A stretch of 64,000 nt of DNA, taken from Mariniflexile litorale. Lineage in GTDB: Bacteria; Bacteroidota; Bacteroidia; Flavobacteriales; Flavobacteriaceae. Positions 8,356 through 18,412 of the stretch are shown here, one piece after another. Position 1 is the first letter of the stretch, and each line of letters begins with the position of its first letter. The DNA lies in the NCBI RefSeq assembly GCF_031128465.2, contig NZ_CP155618.1, positions 4,020,501 to 4,084,500 on the forward strand. Direction: 5' to 3'. The notes under the pieces are model-generated. The model saw nothing but the letters and a program-made list of their open reading frames with translations. It was not told the origin of the DNA and made no database searches. Both the position numbers and the translations under genes were made by a program.

Positions 8356-8384
8356 TTAGTAGGTAAGATACCATTTAGTACATA
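8356..8384. promoter_or_regulatory. Candidate HxlR operator
   Basis: Between divergent hxlR and SDR lie two direct repeats, TTAGTAGGTA (8356-8365) and TTAGTACATA (8375-8384), 19 bp apart, with an inverted repeat GGTA-AGA-TACC (8362-8372) inside. The block abuts the -33 element of the SDR promoter, where a bound repressor would block RNA polymerase. This is inference from position and symmetry. Confidence 0.45.
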
Positions 8385-8385
8385 C

Positions 8386-8416
8386 TTGTGCTAAAGGTAT
8401 ATAAATTCTAGTTTTG
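8386..8416 (+). promoter_or_regulatory. Bacteroidota-type promoter of the SDR gene
   Basis: A -33 TTG (8386-8388) and a -7 box TAGTTTTG (8409-8416, consensus TAnnTTTG) are separated by 20 bp, as expected for the primary sigma factor of Bacteroidota. The predicted transcript start is about 8423, giving a leader of about 17 nt before ATG 8440. Confidence 0.6.
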
Positions 8417-8439
8417 TAACTCATTAAAAAATAATAAAA

Positions 8440-9192
8440 ATGGATTTAAAATTAAATGGAAAAGTAGCAGTAGTTACAGGTTCATCAAAAGGGATAGGAG
8501 CAGGTATTGCTAAAGCATTTGCAAAAGCGGGCGCAAAAGTAGTTGTGAATTACGCATCAAGTAAAGAAGGTGCCGAAAAAGTGGTTAATCAAATTATCAA
8601 AAACGGAGGTTCTGCAATTGCGGTTCATGCTGATGTTACAAAGTCTTCTGATGTAAACAGACTTTTTGAGGAAACAAAAAAAGTTTATGGACAGCTTGAT
8701 ATTTTGGTAAATAATGCTGGTATTTTCTCATTCGAACCATTAGAAGAAATTACAGAAGATAGCTTTCATACACAAATAAACACACATGTTCTGGGTAATA
8801 TATTGTCGACTCAAAAAGCGGTTGCAATGTTTGGTAACGGTGGAGGCAGTATAATTAATATTAGTTCTACGGTAAGTCAAAATCCAGTTGCTGGTTTAAT
8901 TTTATATTCAGCAGCAAAAGCCGCTATTGATAATATGACCAAAACATTAGCGAAGGAATTAGGTCCAAAAAAAATAAGAATAAATACTATTGCACCAGGT
9001 ATGACTGAAACTGAAGGAACACATAGTGGAGGTATAATTGGGAGTGATCTTGAAAAGCAAATGGTTGCTATTACCCCTTTGGGAAGGTTAGGACAACCCG
9101 ATGATATTGCAAAAGTAGCTGTTTTTCTTGCTTCGGATGATTCTAATTGGGTAACAGGTGAAAGAATTACGGTTGCAGGTGGTTTACTTTAA
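8440..9192 (+). CDS. Short-chain dehydrogenase, 3-oxoacyl-ACP-reductase-like (SDR)
   Basis: Classical SDR of 250 residues. The cofactor motif TGSSKGIG is at residues 13-20, NNAG at about residue 90, and the catalytic Ser and YSAAK at about 140-160. A KIRINTIAPGMTETEG segment and the terminal VTGERITVAGGLL are typical of FabG-like oxidoreductases. It is not the housekeeping fabG by context: it sits alone, divergent from an HxlR regulator, and is followed by a terminator. That suggests an inducible aldehyde/ketone or quinone reductase. The substrate cannot be read from sequence. Confidence 0.9.
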   Translation: MDLKLNGKVAVVTGSSKGIGAGIAKAFAKAGAKVVVNYASSKEGAEKVVNQIIKNGGSAIAVHADVTKSSDVNRLFEETKKVYGQLDILVNNAGIFSFEPLEEITEDSFHTQINTHVLGNILSTQKAVAMFGNGGGSIINISSTVSQNPVAGLILYSAAKAAIDNMTKTLAKELGPKKIRINTIAPGMTETEGTHSGGIIGSDLEKQMVAITPLGRLGQPDDIAKVAVFLASDDSNWVTGERITVAGGLL

Positions 9193-9205
9193 ATACTTTA
9201 TTAAA

Positions 9206-9253
9206 TATAAACAAAAAGTGCTACCTGTAAGAGATTAGCATTTTTTGTTTATA
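9206..9253 (+). terminator. Hairpin terminator after SDR
   Basis: 18-bp arms (9206-9223 and 9236-9253) with one G-U pair and a 12-nt loop; the right arm contains a T6 run. It lies 13 bp after the SDR stop. Confidence 0.75.
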
Positions 9254-9374
9254 AATTTCTTGACGTATGACGAACGCTGGTTTTATGAGCCCTAACTATA
9301 ATTTTCATAATAACTAAATACAAATGATTTTATCGTATTCTGTTATTTATTGATGGTCAAACGTTACTTTTAAA

Positions 9375-11036
9375 TTACTTGACTGTTATTAACAAAACCC
9401 AATCAGTATCCGTAGTTGGTGGTGTAAATTGTTTTACTTCATTATCAAGAACTGTAATTTTTGATATTACTTGAGACTCGCCTGTTTTAGCATTAAGCCA
9501 TTTATTATGTGTGTAATTACCTGCTACCAATTGTAATTCAAAAGCATTTCCGTTTGAAGAAAATACTAAGTACTGCTTTCCTTTTTCAGACAAACACCAA
9601 ACTTTTTTATTATCGTGGTTAGAAAGCAAATCATCGGTTGGAACCATGCTTTGAAATGCAACTTCTTTCGTCATGACATCACTTAAAATATCTAATTCCT
9701 TGGTTGAAGCTAAATACGGATTATCTGACTCAAAAAACGGCAAACCTTCTGGTCCGAAAGCCACCAATTCGTCTTCGCCTGCTTGTCCGCACCAATTAAA
9801 CGAAGCTCCAGCAGTCACACATGCCCAAGCCGATTGACGTAAATCGTCTAACGTCGCTTTCGTTCTTTTTTGCCAAAAGCGTCTCCAAAGGGCATTTCCT
9901 TCAATCATATACACCGGTTTACCTGGTACATAACCTGCTAAACAAGCATCGTGATGCGTCCAGGGTTCTTTCCAATAAGGTCTGTCTAAATCTCTCTCTT
10001 CTGAAAATATATAATGGTTTTCTATGGCTGCAAAATTATATTCCTCACGATGGTATTCATTTTTAACGGGGAACTCATCTTCATAAGTTCGCAAATGATC
10101 AAACACATCGTATTTTTTTACTAATTGTGCCCAACCAAGTTCGCTATCTTGTCTATCTCCTGGAACTTCCCAAACAAACCCCCAACCTGCAATGTTTGCA
10201 TACGGAGCTAATCTAGCAACCACATAACGCACATAAAAATCTTTTTCGGTTTCACTTAAACTTGTCCATTTTGGACCATCGTTTTGGCTACCATCAAATC
10301 CAAGAAACATATGCAGTCCAATATTTTTAGTGTTAAGCCAATCTACATGCGTTTCCATCATTTGCCAAACATCCAATCGCATGGTACTTGAAGCTTTTCC
10401 TTCTGTATACAAGGTTAAATCTTGAGTTGTAGGTTCTGGTCCATCATGATAATATTGCTCAAAACAGCATAAAGACAATAACCAATTAACTTGTAAATGA
10501 TTGTAGCCACGATCGATAATTGGTTGGTACACGTTTTCCTTCACCCAATCAAAAGGTTGTGCAATAGAACCATGACCACTTTCATAATACGACTTTAACC
10601 AAACAGGTTCTGTACCGTTATATGCAAACCAACGTGGATTTTCTTTATAAGCTTGCAAGATGCCTTTTCCTGCATTCGCTTCAGTACACTCAAAAGCACC
10701 TTCTCCCCCCTTGGTGTTATCGCTCCAAGTATATTTATAGGTCCATTTACCAATTTCGTTTGGTATAAAACGCATTTTCCAGATGGTGCCAGTTGTTAAA
10801 TCGCCGCCGCCTTTTCCGTCACCATCATAAAATCCAAAAAAACTGGTTGTTTTTCCTGATGGTGAAATAAAAGTAGTATTTAGCTGAACGTCGTTAAACT
10901 TGTTAGCATACGTATTATTATTTTCTAAAGAATGTTCAAATGTTTGATAAAGACCAACTTGACTTAAAGGTTGTGGCTTAGCACAACTTAAAGTTGTAAT
11001 TAAAATAATTAGATAGAGTAATTTCGTGATTTTCAT
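9375..11036 (-). CDS. DUF5060-containing glycoside hydrolase lipoprotein
   Basis: This 553-residue lipoprotein has a signal peptide ending in the lipobox LITTLSC (Cys18). An N-terminal beta-sandwich of DUF5060 type follows (FFGFYDGDGKGG and MRFIPNEIGKWTYKYTW, about residues 25-115). The central part is a TIM-barrel-like catalytic region of the DUF4038/GH5-like superfamily, with GFVWEVPGD and MIEGNALWRR as candidate acid/base and nucleophile regions. A C-terminal sandwich follows. Relatives act on plant or algal polysaccharides. It is 8 bp downstream of the GH43 gene, so the pair is probably co-transcribed and acts at the outer membrane or periplasm. The substrate is not determined. Confidence 0.8.
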   Translation of the reverse strand: MKITKLLYLIILITTLSCAKPQPLSQVGLYQTFEHSLENNNTYANKFNDVQLNTTFISPSGKTTSFFGFYDGDGKGGGDLTTGTIWKMRFIPNEIGKWTYKYTWSDNTKGGEGAFECTEANAGKGILQAYKENPRWFAYNGTEPVWLKSYYESGHGSIAQPFDWVKENVYQPIIDRGYNHLQVNWLLSLCCFEQYYHDGPEPTTQDLTLYTEGKASSTMRLDVWQMMETHVDWLNTKNIGLHMFLGFDGSQNDGPKWTSLSETEKDFYVRYVVARLAPYANIAGWGFVWEVPGDRQDSELGWAQLVKKYDVFDHLRTYEDEFPVKNEYHREEYNFAAIENHYIFSEERDLDRPYWKEPWTHHDACLAGYVPGKPVYMIEGNALWRRFWQKRTKATLDDLRQSAWACVTAGASFNWCGQAGEDELVAFGPEGLPFFESDNPYLASTKELDILSDVMTKEVAFQSMVPTDDLLSNHDNKKVWCLSEKGKQYLVFSSNGNAFELQLVAGNYTHNKWLNAKTGESQVISKITVLDNEVKQFTPPTTDTDWVLLITVK

Positions 11037-11044
11037 TAGTAAAA

Positions 11045-11989
11045 TTATTTAGTTGGTATAACAGGTTGCATAGTGCCGTCTTCATTATAATATAATTTAT
11101 CAAAACAGATGGATCTGCGGTATGGATGCGGACTATCTTTATGTCCCCAACCAAATTTAGGTTCTACATCTGGATTATTTTTATAATATAAATCGGAATT
11201 ATGATAAAACATATACCATTGCCCTTTGTATTCAACAATGGAGTGGTGATTGGTTCCACTATTCATTTTTGGAAGAATAACACCTTTGTAATCAAATGGT
11301 CCAAGCGGATTTTTACTTATGCCATATTTAATTTCACCACTTTCGCCTACATAGGATAAATAGTAGTTGCCTTTGTACTTGTGCATCCAAGCGGCTTCAA
11401 AAAAATCGGCTGTTCCTTCAAGTAAATGCACATTCCCATCATAAGAAATCATATCATCATTTAGCTTAATAGCATTCACAACTAATTGCCCCATATAAAG
11501 GTATGCTTGACCATCATCATCTATAAAAACTGCAGGATCAATAAAATCGCGTGTACAAACAACACCTTCTGTATTTGTGTGAATAAGCGGTTTGTTTAAT
11601 GGGTCTTTAAATGGCCCATAAGGTTTATCGCCAACAGCAACACCTATTTTGCTATGTTCTACAGGATAATAAAAATAGTATTTGCCATTTCGATAGATGC
11701 AATCTGGAGCCCAGGCTTGGTTGTTTGCCCAACTCAAATCATCTAATGAAAAAGCAACACCATGGTCTGTCCAAGTTTTCATATCGGTAGTAGAAAACAC
11801 ATGCCAGTCTTCCATAGTAAACTTTACAGCATTGTCTTTATCATGTGATGGATACACATATAGGGTGTCGTTAAACACTCTTGCCGAGGGGTCGGCAGTA
11901 TACATATGTGTTATGAATGGGTTTTGGGAAAAACTAATATGTGCTAACAAAGCACTAACTATAACTAAAACACCTTTTATTTTATTCAT
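11045..11989 (-). CDS. Secreted glycoside hydrolase family 43
   Basis: Five-bladed beta-propeller GH43 of 314 residues with a signal peptide (KGVLVIVSALLAHISFSQ). The catalytic base aspartate is in TADPSARVF (D33), the pKa-modulating aspartate is in RDFIDPAVFIDDDG, and the general acid glutamate is in FFEAAWMHKYKG. The late GTNHHSIVEYKGQWYMFYH block is characteristic of arabinofuranosidase/xylosidase-type subfamilies. It likely trims arabinose or xylose side chains. It is followed by the DUF5060 enzyme and preceded (69 bp) by an aldo/keto reductase. No SusC/SusD pair is visible in the window, so this is not a full PUL as seen here. Confidence 0.92.
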   Translation of the reverse strand: MNKIKGVLVIVSALLAHISFSQNPFITHMYTADPSARVFNDTLYVYPSHDKDNAVKFTMEDWHVFSTTDMKTWTDHGVAFSLDDLSWANNQAWAPDCIYRNGKYYFYYPVEHSKIGVAVGDKPYGPFKDPLNKPLIHTNTEGVVCTRDFIDPAVFIDDDGQAYLYMGQLVVNAIKLNDDMISYDGNVHLLEGTADFFEAAWMHKYKGNYYLSYVGESGEIKYGISKNPLGPFDYKGVILPKMNSGTNHHSIVEYKGQWYMFYHNSDLYYKNNPDVEPKFGWGHKDSPHPYRRSICFDKLYYNEDGTMQPVIPTK

Positions 11990-12058
11990 ATTTTTTTTGA
12001 CGAAATTGGATAAATATAATAAATATTTTACTTACAATAAATAGAAGTATTTCGGTTT

Positions 12059-13045
12059 TTAATATCCCCCACGTATTTCAATATGGATTAATTCTTTATA
12101 CAAATTAATTAAAGCCGAATGTGTTTCTGAAGACAAAGCATCAATATTTGAAACTGCTGCATTTGAAACTACTTGCCTTGTAGAACTTGCTCCTGGTATA
12201 ATAGCACTAACGGCTTCATGGTCTAAAATCCAGCGTAAAGCCAATTGTACCATGGTCAGGTTATCTGGTAATATATTGTTTTTGATAATTTCAACAAATT
12301 CTAAACCTTTTTCAAAGGGTAGACCTGCAAATGTTTCACCAACATTAAAGGCCTCTCCATTTCTATTATAATTTCTATGATCGTTTTCTGGAAAGCTTGT
12401 GTTACTATCAAATTTCCCTGAAAGCAACCCACTTGCTAAAGGTAAACGCACAATGATCCCAACACCTTTTGCTTGAGCTTGCGGTAATAATTGGGTTACT
12501 AATTTTTGTCTAAAAATATTAAAAATGACTTGTAGTGATAATAAGCCTTCTTGTTCTATGCAAATTAAACCTTCTTCAACCGTTTCAACACTGGCACCAA
12601 AATGTTTAATAAGACCTTCTTGCTGTAATTCGCGAAGCCAATTAAAAATAGCTCCTTCTTTTAAATAATGTGTTGGAATACAATGAAGCTGTAACAAATC
12701 TATGGAATCAACTCCCAAACGTTGTAAAGAGCCTTCAACCGATTTTCGTAATACGTCTTTTGAATATTTATCTGGATATGCATCTCCCGCTCTACCAAAT
12801 TTTGTAGCCACACGTATTGGAACATCACATGTTTTTAAAAATTCACCTATTAAAATTTCACTTTTCCCATCACCATACACATCGGCAGTATCAAAAAACG
12901 TCATGCCATTTTTAACTGCTTCATTTAAAATATTAAAAGCTGTTTCTTTGGAAATGTCTTTGCCCCAATCGGCACCTAATTGCCAACAGCCCAAACCAAC
13001 TTCACTAATATTAAATCCGTTAACTCCTAGTTTTCTGTTTTTCAT
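12059..13045 (-). CDS. Aldo/keto reductase
   Basis: This 328-residue AKR has a (beta/alpha)8 barrel. The catalytic tetrad is visible: D52 and Y57 in FFDTADVYG, Lys in ATKFGR and His in LLQLHC. The NADPH site IIPGASSTRQVVSNAAV is near the C-terminus. Members of this branch reduce sugar aldehydes or inositols among others. The same-strand position ahead of GH43 and the DUF5060 hydrolase suggests a role with sugars released by them, which is inference only. Confidence 0.9.
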   Translation of the reverse strand: MKNRKLGVNGFNISEVGLGCWQLGADWGKDISKETAFNILNEAVKNGMTFFDTADVYGDGKSEILIGEFLKTCDVPIRVATKFGRAGDAYPDKYSKDVLRKSVEGSLQRLGVDSIDLLQLHCIPTHYLKEGAIFNWLRELQQEGLIKHFGASVETVEEGLICIEQEGLLSLQVIFNIFRQKLVTQLLPQAQAKGVGIIVRLPLASGLLSGKFDSNTSFPENDHRNYNRNGEAFNVGETFAGLPFEKGLEFVEIIKNNILPDNLTMVQLALRWILDHEAVSAIIPGASSTRQVVSNAAVSNIDALSSETHSALINLYKELIHIEIRGGY

Positions 13046-13201
13046 TTTATGTACTCTTATTAATTATGAATTGAGTATAATAACATTTACATATGGAAAA
13101 AGACTCACTTCATCGTATAAATATTAAAAAAAACGAATATATAACAATTTTAAAGTTTTAATATATAGTTTTATTTTCTAACCAACCTTAATTTAAGTCT
13201 A

Positions 13202-13561
13202 ATGAAAATTATAACCACTTTTTTAATTGTGTTTTTTATGAGTTCGAGTATGAGTCATGCACAATTTATTTCAAATGATGGTGAATGGCATGTACTTGCT
13301 GGAGCCGTAATATCAGCAACTACCTATGCTATAGTTTATTCTATTACTAAAAACAAAAAGAAAGCATTTTGGTACAGCCTAAGTACCTCTGTTTTAGCTG
13401 GTATCGCTAAAGAAGTTTATGATAGTACCAAACCCTTTAATAACTTTGATCCCGCTGATGTCGCTGCTACATCTGTTGGAGCATTAACAACCAGTGTAAC
13501 TCTTAGTTTATTTGTTGGAAAAAGGAATAGAAAACGAAAAAATATAGCGTTGGTAAATTAA
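13202..13561 (+). CDS. Small exported membrane-associated protein, YfiM/DUF2279-like
   Basis: This 119-residue protein has a signal peptide (TTFLIVFFMSSSMSHAQ). It then shows WHVLAGAVISATTYAIVY, a basic loop KNKKKAFWYS, AGIAKEVYDS and a final hydrophobic stretch before a KRNRKRKN tail. The H...GA...K...YD pattern resembles the YfiM/DUF2279 group of small envelope proteins. Function is unknown. Its stop lies 2 bp from the stop of the convergent nitronate monooxygenase-like gene. Confidence 0.7.
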   Translation: MKIITTFLIVFFMSSSMSHAQFISNDGEWHVLAGAVISATTYAIVYSITKNKKKAFWYSLSTSVLAGIAKEVYDSTKPFNNFDPADVAATSVGALTTSVTLSLFVGKRNRKRKNIALVN

Positions 13562-13563
13562 TA

Positions 13564-14511
13564 TTACTCAATTAAACTTTTTACAATAGTTTTTACAGGC
13601 AAAATCGCGTTTGTATGCTCAATGCTAGGTCCTGCCACCCAAACTGTTTTATAAGTGGCTTTGGTAGCAGCATTTTTGGTAGCATTCATTCCTATTGAAA
13701 AACGAATCATCTTCACCCATTTTTTAAGTTTTTTATGCTTATTTAAAACCGATTCTATCCAAGTAGTCTTCGTGCCTATTTTTTGAACATAAGGTGTGTT
13801 AATAACGGTGCATGGTGTACCCGAAATACGCTCGGTCATTACAATATCGTCTGCTCCATATTCAACACAAGCTTGTTTGTATTCGTCTGTTACGTTAGCT
13901 TCCACCGATGCTATAAATGGACTCCCTACTGAAACGCCATCGGCTCCATAACTTAACATGGCATCCATATCGGCTTTACATCCTACGCCACCAGCCGAAA
14001 TAACTGGAATATTGCAATTAGAAACCAACTCTTTAATAAGATCTTCTGGTGAAAGGTTTCCTCTATGTCCACCAGCTTGATTGTTTACTGCTATAATAGC
14101 ATCGGCTCCTAAAGCCTCCACTTTTTGAGCAAATTTAAGATCAACCACATCGCAAAATACTTTAATACCCACTTGATGTGCTTGTTTAATAGTTTCTTCT
14201 GGACTTCCTAAAGAAGTTATAATAAAATCACAACCTTCCTCACAAAGTACACGTAATTGTTCTTGGTATTTCAAGTTCGACTTGTTGACGATAAGATTAA
14301 AACCAAACGAACCTCCCGTTACTTTCGCTCTTTTCAACTCAAGAGCAGCTGCTTTTAATTCTTCTAAAGTTCGGTAATTAAGTGCTGGAATACAACCTGC
14401 TATTCCTTCTTTCATAGCCACAATTACCATAGAAGTATTTGAAACTAAGAACATAGGTGCCATTATAATGGGATGTTTTATATTTAAAAGTTGAGTGAGT
14501 TTTGTTGACAT
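13564..14511 (-). CDS. Nitronate monooxygenase family FMN enzyme
   Basis: FMN-binding TIM barrel of the 2-nitropropane dioxygenase/nitronate monooxygenase family, 315 residues from ATG 14511. The ten-residue extension to 14541 is less likely because the family starts near STKLTQLLNIKHPIIMAPM. Motifs visible are HPIIMAPMFLVSN, NNQAGGHRGN with the active-site histidine region, and VISAGGVGCKADMDAMLSYGADGVSVGSPF for FMN phosphate binding. Members detoxify propionate-3-nitronate or act as enoyl reductases (FabK-like); the real substrate here is unknown. Confidence 0.88.
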   Translation of the reverse strand: MSTKLTQLLNIKHPIIMAPMFLVSNTSMVIVAMKEGIAGCIPALNYRTLEELKAAALELKRAKVTGGSFGFNLIVNKSNLKYQEQLRVLCEEGCDFIITSLGSPEETIKQAHQVGIKVFCDVVDLKFAQKVEALGADAIIAVNNQAGGHRGNLSPEDLIKELVSNCNIPVISAGGVGCKADMDAMLSYGADGVSVGSPFIASVEANVTDEYKQACVEYGADDIVMTERISGTPCTVINTPYVQKIGTKTTWIESVLNKHKKLKKWVKMIRFSIGMNATKNAATKATYKTVWVAGPSIEHTNAILPVKTIVKSLIE

Positions 14512-14704
14512 GTTGAAAATAGATTTAAACAAATATAACAAATATTATGCATGCATAGTAAATTAATTGTAAAATGGGTGCTTTTAATTTTCAGCAATCA
14601 AACAAGAATTAAATCTAAAGTTATAATAATTATCAATTAGTTTAGCTAAATAAACGTAGAAATTTCATTAAATATAAAATCAAGAAAAAGAACTTTGTGA
14701 ATAA

Positions 14705-14734
14705 AAAAACGCAACCATTTCTGGTTGCGTTTTT
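14705..14734 (-). terminator. dnaK terminator
   Basis: 13-bp perfect arms AAAAACGCAACCA / TGGTTGCGTTTTT with a 4-nt loop, 26 bp beyond the dnaK stop. A long T-run lies on the minus strand. A strong intrinsic terminator. Confidence 0.88.
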
Positions 14735-14759
14735 ATGTATATATAAAATTTAAAAGAAA

Positions 14760-16661
14760 CTATTTTACTTCTTCAAAATCTACATCTTCAACATCACTAG
14801 ATTCTGCTTGTCCGTTTTGATCAGCAGCATCTGGTCCTGGTTGAGCTCCACCTTGTTCAGCTTGAGCTTTGTACATTTCTTCACTAGCAACTTTCCAAGC
14901 TTCGTTTATTTTCTCTAAAGCTGGATCTATAACCGCTAAATCTTTAGTTTCAAAAGCTGTTTTTAACTCTGCAAGCGCTTCTTCAATTGGTTTCTTTTTA
15001 TCATCAGATAATTTATCACCAAATTCAGTTAACTGACTTTCAGTTTGGAAAATCATTGCATCAGCAGCATTTAATTTTTCAGCCGTTTCTTTTGCTTTTG
15101 CATCAGACTCTGCATTTGCTTCTGCATCAGCTCTCATTTTCTTGATTTCTTCTTCAGTTAAACCAGAAGATGCTTCAATACGAATATCTTGTGTTTTCCC
15201 TGTAGCTTTATCACCTGCAGTGACGTGAATAATTCCGTTGGCATCAATATCAAAAGTTACTTCAATTTGAGGTGTTCCTCTTCTTGCTGGTGGAATACCG
15301 TCTAAGTGAAAACGACCAATTGTTTTGTTATCAGGTGCCATGGCTCTTTCTCCTTGTAACACGTGAATTTCTACAGATGGTTGATTATCGGCAGCTGTTG
15401 AGAATACTTGCGATTTCTTAGTAGGAATCGTTGTATTTGCCTCAATAAGCTTCGTCATTACATTACCCATCGTTTCAATACCTAATGATAATGGCGTTAC
15501 GTCTAATAACAATACATCTTTAACATCACCAGATAATACACCTCCTTGAATTCCAGCTCCTAATGATACTACTTCATCAGGATTCACACCTTTACTTGGC
15601 GCTTTTCCAAAGAATTTCTCTACAGCCGATTGAACTGCAGGAATACGCGTAGAACCACCTACTAATATAACTTCGTCAATATCTTTAATTGTTAAACCCG
15701 CTGCTTTTAAAGCAGTTTGACAAGGTGCGATGGTACGTTTTACTAAATCGTCAATTAACTGTTCAAATTTAGAACGTGTTAATGTACGCACTAAGTGTTT
15801 TGGTCCACTAGCTGTTGCTGTAACATAAGGTAAATTGATTTCTGTTTGTGCAGAAGATGATAATTCAATTTTTGCTTTTTCAGCAGCTTCTTTAATACGT
15901 TGTAAAGACATTGGATCTTTTCTTAAATCCAAACCTTCTTCAGCGTTAAATTCATCTGCTAACCAATCAATTATTTTTTGATCAACATCATCTCCACCTA
16001 AGTGTGTATCTCCATCTGTAGATAATACTTCAAATACACCATCTCCTAGTTCAAGGATCGATACATCATGGGTTCCTCCACCGAAGTCAAATACCACAAT
16101 TTTTTGATCTTTTCCTTTTTTATCTAAACCATACGCCAATGCAGCTGCAGTTGGTTCGTTGATTATACGACGTACTTTTAAACCAGCAATTTCTCCAGCT
16201 TCTTTAGTTGCTTGACGTTGTGAATCATTAAAGTAAGCAGGTACAGTAATAACCGCTTCTGTAACAGTAGTACCTAAATAATCTTCAGCTGTTTTCTTCA
16301 TTTTTTGAAGAATCATAGCCGATAATTCTTGAGGAGTGTATAAACGCCCATCAATATCCACACGTGGGGTATCATTATCGCCTTTTACTACCTTATAAGG
16401 TACGCGTTCTGCTTCTTTTTTAGATTCAGAATATTTATTACCCATAAAACGTTTAATTGAATAAACGGTTTTTGTAGGGTTCGTTACTGCTTGTCTTTTT
16501 GCTGGGTCACCAACTTTAATTTCGCCGCCTTCAACAAAAGCAATAACCGATGGCGTTGTTCTTTTACCTTCTGCGTTTGGGATAACAACAGGTTCGTTAC
16601 CCTCCATAACAGAAACGCAAGAGTTGGTTGTTCCTAAATCGATTCCAATAATTTTACTCAT
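14760..16661 (-). CDS. dnaK: Molecular chaperone DnaK (Hsp70)
   Basis: This 633-residue Hsp70 has all landmarks: N-terminal [13 protein letters not shown] phosphate loop, [44 protein letters not shown], the interdomain linker [16 protein letters not shown], the substrate-binding beta domain, a helical lid, and a tail ending [10 protein letters not shown]. It folds nascent and stress-damaged proteins with DnaJ and GrpE; neither gene is adjacent. It is monocistronic, with its own terminator and a 317-bp upstream region. GGGTHD replaces the E. coli GGGTFD, a common Bacteroidota variant. Function is secure. Confidence 0.99.
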   Translation of the reverse strand: MSKIIGIDLGTTNSCVSVMEGNEPVVIPNAEGKRTTPSVIAFVEGGEIKVGDPAKRQAVTNPTKTVYSIKRFMGNKYSESKKEAERVPYKVVKGDNDTPRVDIDGRLYTPQELSAMILQKMKKTAEDYLGTTVTEAVITVPAYFNDSQRQATKEAGEIAGLKVRRIINEPTAAALAYGLDKKGKDQKIVVFDFGGGTHDVSILELGDGVFEVLSTDGDTHLGGDDVDQKIIDWLADEFNAEEGLDLRKDPMSLQRIKEAAEKAKIELSSSAQTEINLPYVTATASGPKHLVRTLTRSKFEQLIDDLVKRTIAPCQTALKAAGLTIKDIDEVILVGGSTRIPAVQSAVEKFFGKAPSKGVNPDEVVSLGAGIQGGVLSGDVKDVLLLDVTPLSLGIETMGNVMTKLIEANTTIPTKKSQVFSTAADNQPSVEIHVLQGERAMAPDNKTIGRFHLDGIPPARRGTPQIEVTFDIDANGIIHVTAGDKATGKTQDIRIEASSGLTEEEIKKMRADAEANAESDAKAKETAEKLNAADAMIFQTESQLTEFGDKLSDDKKKPIEEALAELKTAFETKDLAVIDPALEKINEAWKVASEEMYKAQAEQGGAQPGPDAADQNGQAESSDVEDVDFEEVK

Positions 16662-16793
16662 AATATATTTTTTATTTGTGTTGAATGTTCATTTTTATAT
16701 TCGGTATGTATAAGTCAATGATTATGCCAACACGTTGCAACTGACAAGGTGTCATATTTTAAAGTTTTCAGTCGCAGGTAAAACATCGATCAT

Positions 16794-16906
16794 CCTTTTT
16801 TCCAGGCGCCCCCCTATCGGGTCGGGCTTTCACTACTCGCTCCCTCCTACGTCGGGGAGCTCAAACAAACCGTTCAATCCCTTGCGCAACGGTTCGCAGC
16901 ATTATT
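16794..16906 (+). repeat. Long REP-like element, copy A
   Basis: A GC-rich patch in an AT-rich region. It begins CCCCCTATCGGGTCGGGC, has an imperfect central hairpin (CTCCC...GGGAG), and ends TTCAATCCCTTGCGCA. The same ends recur at 51165-51235 and, more diverged, at 37919-38097, both on the minus strand. The conserved ends with variable palindromic centre match a dispersed repeat I recall from many Flavobacteriia genomes. Confidence 0.7.
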
Positions 16907-16949
16907 ATTTATTAACATAATTTAAGGCTTATACCCAATCAAGTCTTTC

Positions 16950-16957
16950 TATATTTG
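16950..16957 (+). promoter_or_regulatory. Candidate -7 box of sdaA
   Basis: TATATTTG matches TAnnTTTG and lies 21 bp before the sdaA ATG. No clear -33 TTG is seen. Confidence 0.4.
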
Positions 16958-16978
16958 TGTAAAAACACACATTAGCAC

Positions 16979-18403
16979 ATGGAATGTATTTCTGTTTTCG
17001 ATATGTTAAAAATAGGTGTGGGTCCTTCTAGTTCTCACACTTTAGGTCCTTGGCGAGCTGCCGAACGTTGGATAAAAGAACTAAAAGAAGCCAATAAATT
17101 TATTGACGTCGAAAAAATTTCAGTAGACCTCTACGGCTCATTATCTTTAACAGGTAAAGGGCATGCCACAGATTATGCCGTCATGTTGGGTTTAAGCGGT
17201 GCTAATCCTGAAACCATACCTACTGAAAGCATCACATCCGTTATTTCCGAAATTAAAAACACCAAAACCATTCGTTTTAATAATGAAAAAGAAGTACCAT
17301 TTAATCCAGAAACCGATATTGTTTTCAATAGAAAATTTTTACCATTTCATTCTAATGGCATGCAATTTTCCGCTACCATTAAAGGGAAAAAATTAAAAGC
17401 AACCTACTACTCTATTGGTGGTGGGTTCGTCGTTCAAGAAGAACGAAAAATTTCAAAAGCCAATAAAATAATTTTCTATTGTACATTTCCATATCCCGTG
17501 GAAACAGGTGTGGACCTTTTAAAATACTGTACGCAACTTAATAAATCAGTTTCTGAAGTGGTTTTAGAAAACGAAAAATCAATAAGATCCGTAGAAACTA
17601 TCGATTTTCAACTGCAAAGTATTTGGAATACCATGCTAGAGTGTATTTATATTGGTTGCCATACCGAAGGAAATTTACCGGGTGGTTTAAATGTGAGACG
17701 CCGTGCGTTTGACACTTACCAAACCTTAAAAAGCGATTTACCATACAACTCGCCGCAAGAATGGCTTAAAACCATTCGGAAAACAGAAGTCAAATTTAGA
17801 CAAATATTAAAATGGGTAAGCTGTTTTGCATTATCTGTTAACGAGGTCAATGCGTCTTTAGGTCGTGTAGTTACCGCACCCACTAATGGGAGTGCTGGCG
17901 TTATTCCCGCTGTATTAATGTATTATATGGTTATCGAAAACCATGAAGCCAATTTTAAGCATATCAAACAATTTTTATTAGTTGCTGGAGAAATTGGAAG
18001 CATCTTCAAAAAAGGCGCCACCATAAGTGCTGCAATGGGTGGTTGTCAGGCAGAAATAGGTGTGTCTTCAGCCATGGCTGCAGCAGCACTTTGTGAACTT
18101 ATGGGTGGCACACCCGAACAAGTTTTAGTAGCTGCCGAAATTGCTATGGAGCACCATTTAGGTTTAACCTGCGACCCCATTGGTGGCTTGGTTCAAATAC
18201 CCTGTATAGAACGTAATGCCATGGGAGCTATTAAAGCAATTAATGCCGCTGAAATGGCTTTAGACACCGACCCAAAAAACGTAAAAGTACCCTTAGATAA
18301 AGTTGTTGCCACCATGTGGGAAACAGCCAAAGACATGAATACGAAATACAAAGAAACCTCTGAAGGTGGTTTAGCGGTTGGCGTTCATTTATCAGATTGT
18401 TAA
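16979..18403 (+). CDS. sdaA: L-serine ammonia-lyase (L-serine dehydratase), iron-sulfur type
   Basis: This 474-residue single-chain Fe-S L-serine dehydratase converts serine to pyruvate and ammonia. The beta-domain motif [17 protein letters not shown] lies near residues 13-29. The alpha domain has [13 protein letters not shown] and cluster cysteines in [18 protein letters not shown] and QIPCIER. The length and fused beta-alpha order match SdaA/SdaB of E. coli type. It is monocistronic and is followed after 10 bp by an 8-bp tandem repeat. It feeds serine carbon into central metabolism in the cytosol. Confidence 0.97.
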   Translation: MECISVFDMLKIGVGPSSSHTLGPWRAAERWIKELKEANKFIDVEKISVDLYGSLSLTGKGHATDYAVMLGLSGANPETIPTESITSVISEIKNTKTIRFNNEKEVPFNPETDIVFNRKFLPFHSNGMQFSATIKGKKLKATYYSIGGGFVVQEERKISKANKIIFYCTFPYPVETGVDLLKYCTQLNKSVSEVVLENEKSIRSVETIDFQLQSIWNTMLECIYIGCHTEGNLPGGLNVRRRAFDTYQTLKSDLPYNSPQEWLKTIRKTEVKFRQILKWVSCFALSVNEVNASLGRVVTAPTNGSAGVIPAVLMYYMVIENHEANFKHIKQFLLVAGEIGSIFKKGATISAAMGGCQAEIGVSSAMAAAALCELMGGTPEQVLVAAEIAMEHHLGLTCDPIGGLVQIPCIERNAMGAIKAINAAEMALDTDPKNVKVPLDKVVATMWETAKDMNTKYKETSEGGLAVGVHLSDC

Positions 18404-18412
18404 TTTTTTTAG

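Larger units (their letters stand above)
16662..16978. other. dnaK-sdaA divergent intergenic region
   Basis: This 317-bp gap holds the dnaK promoter (not resolved), a GC-rich REP-like element at about 16794-16906, and an sdaA -7 box. The 61-codon frame across the element is not considered a gene. Confidence 0.6.

Noticed and set aside
9375-13045. Complete polysaccharide utilisation locus
   Set aside because: No SusC/SusD pair or PUL regulator is present in the window, so only a small glycoside hydrolase operon is claimed.
16735-16920. 61-codon frame upstream of sdaA
   Set aside because: It reads through the GC-rich REP-like element, which explains the absence of stops.
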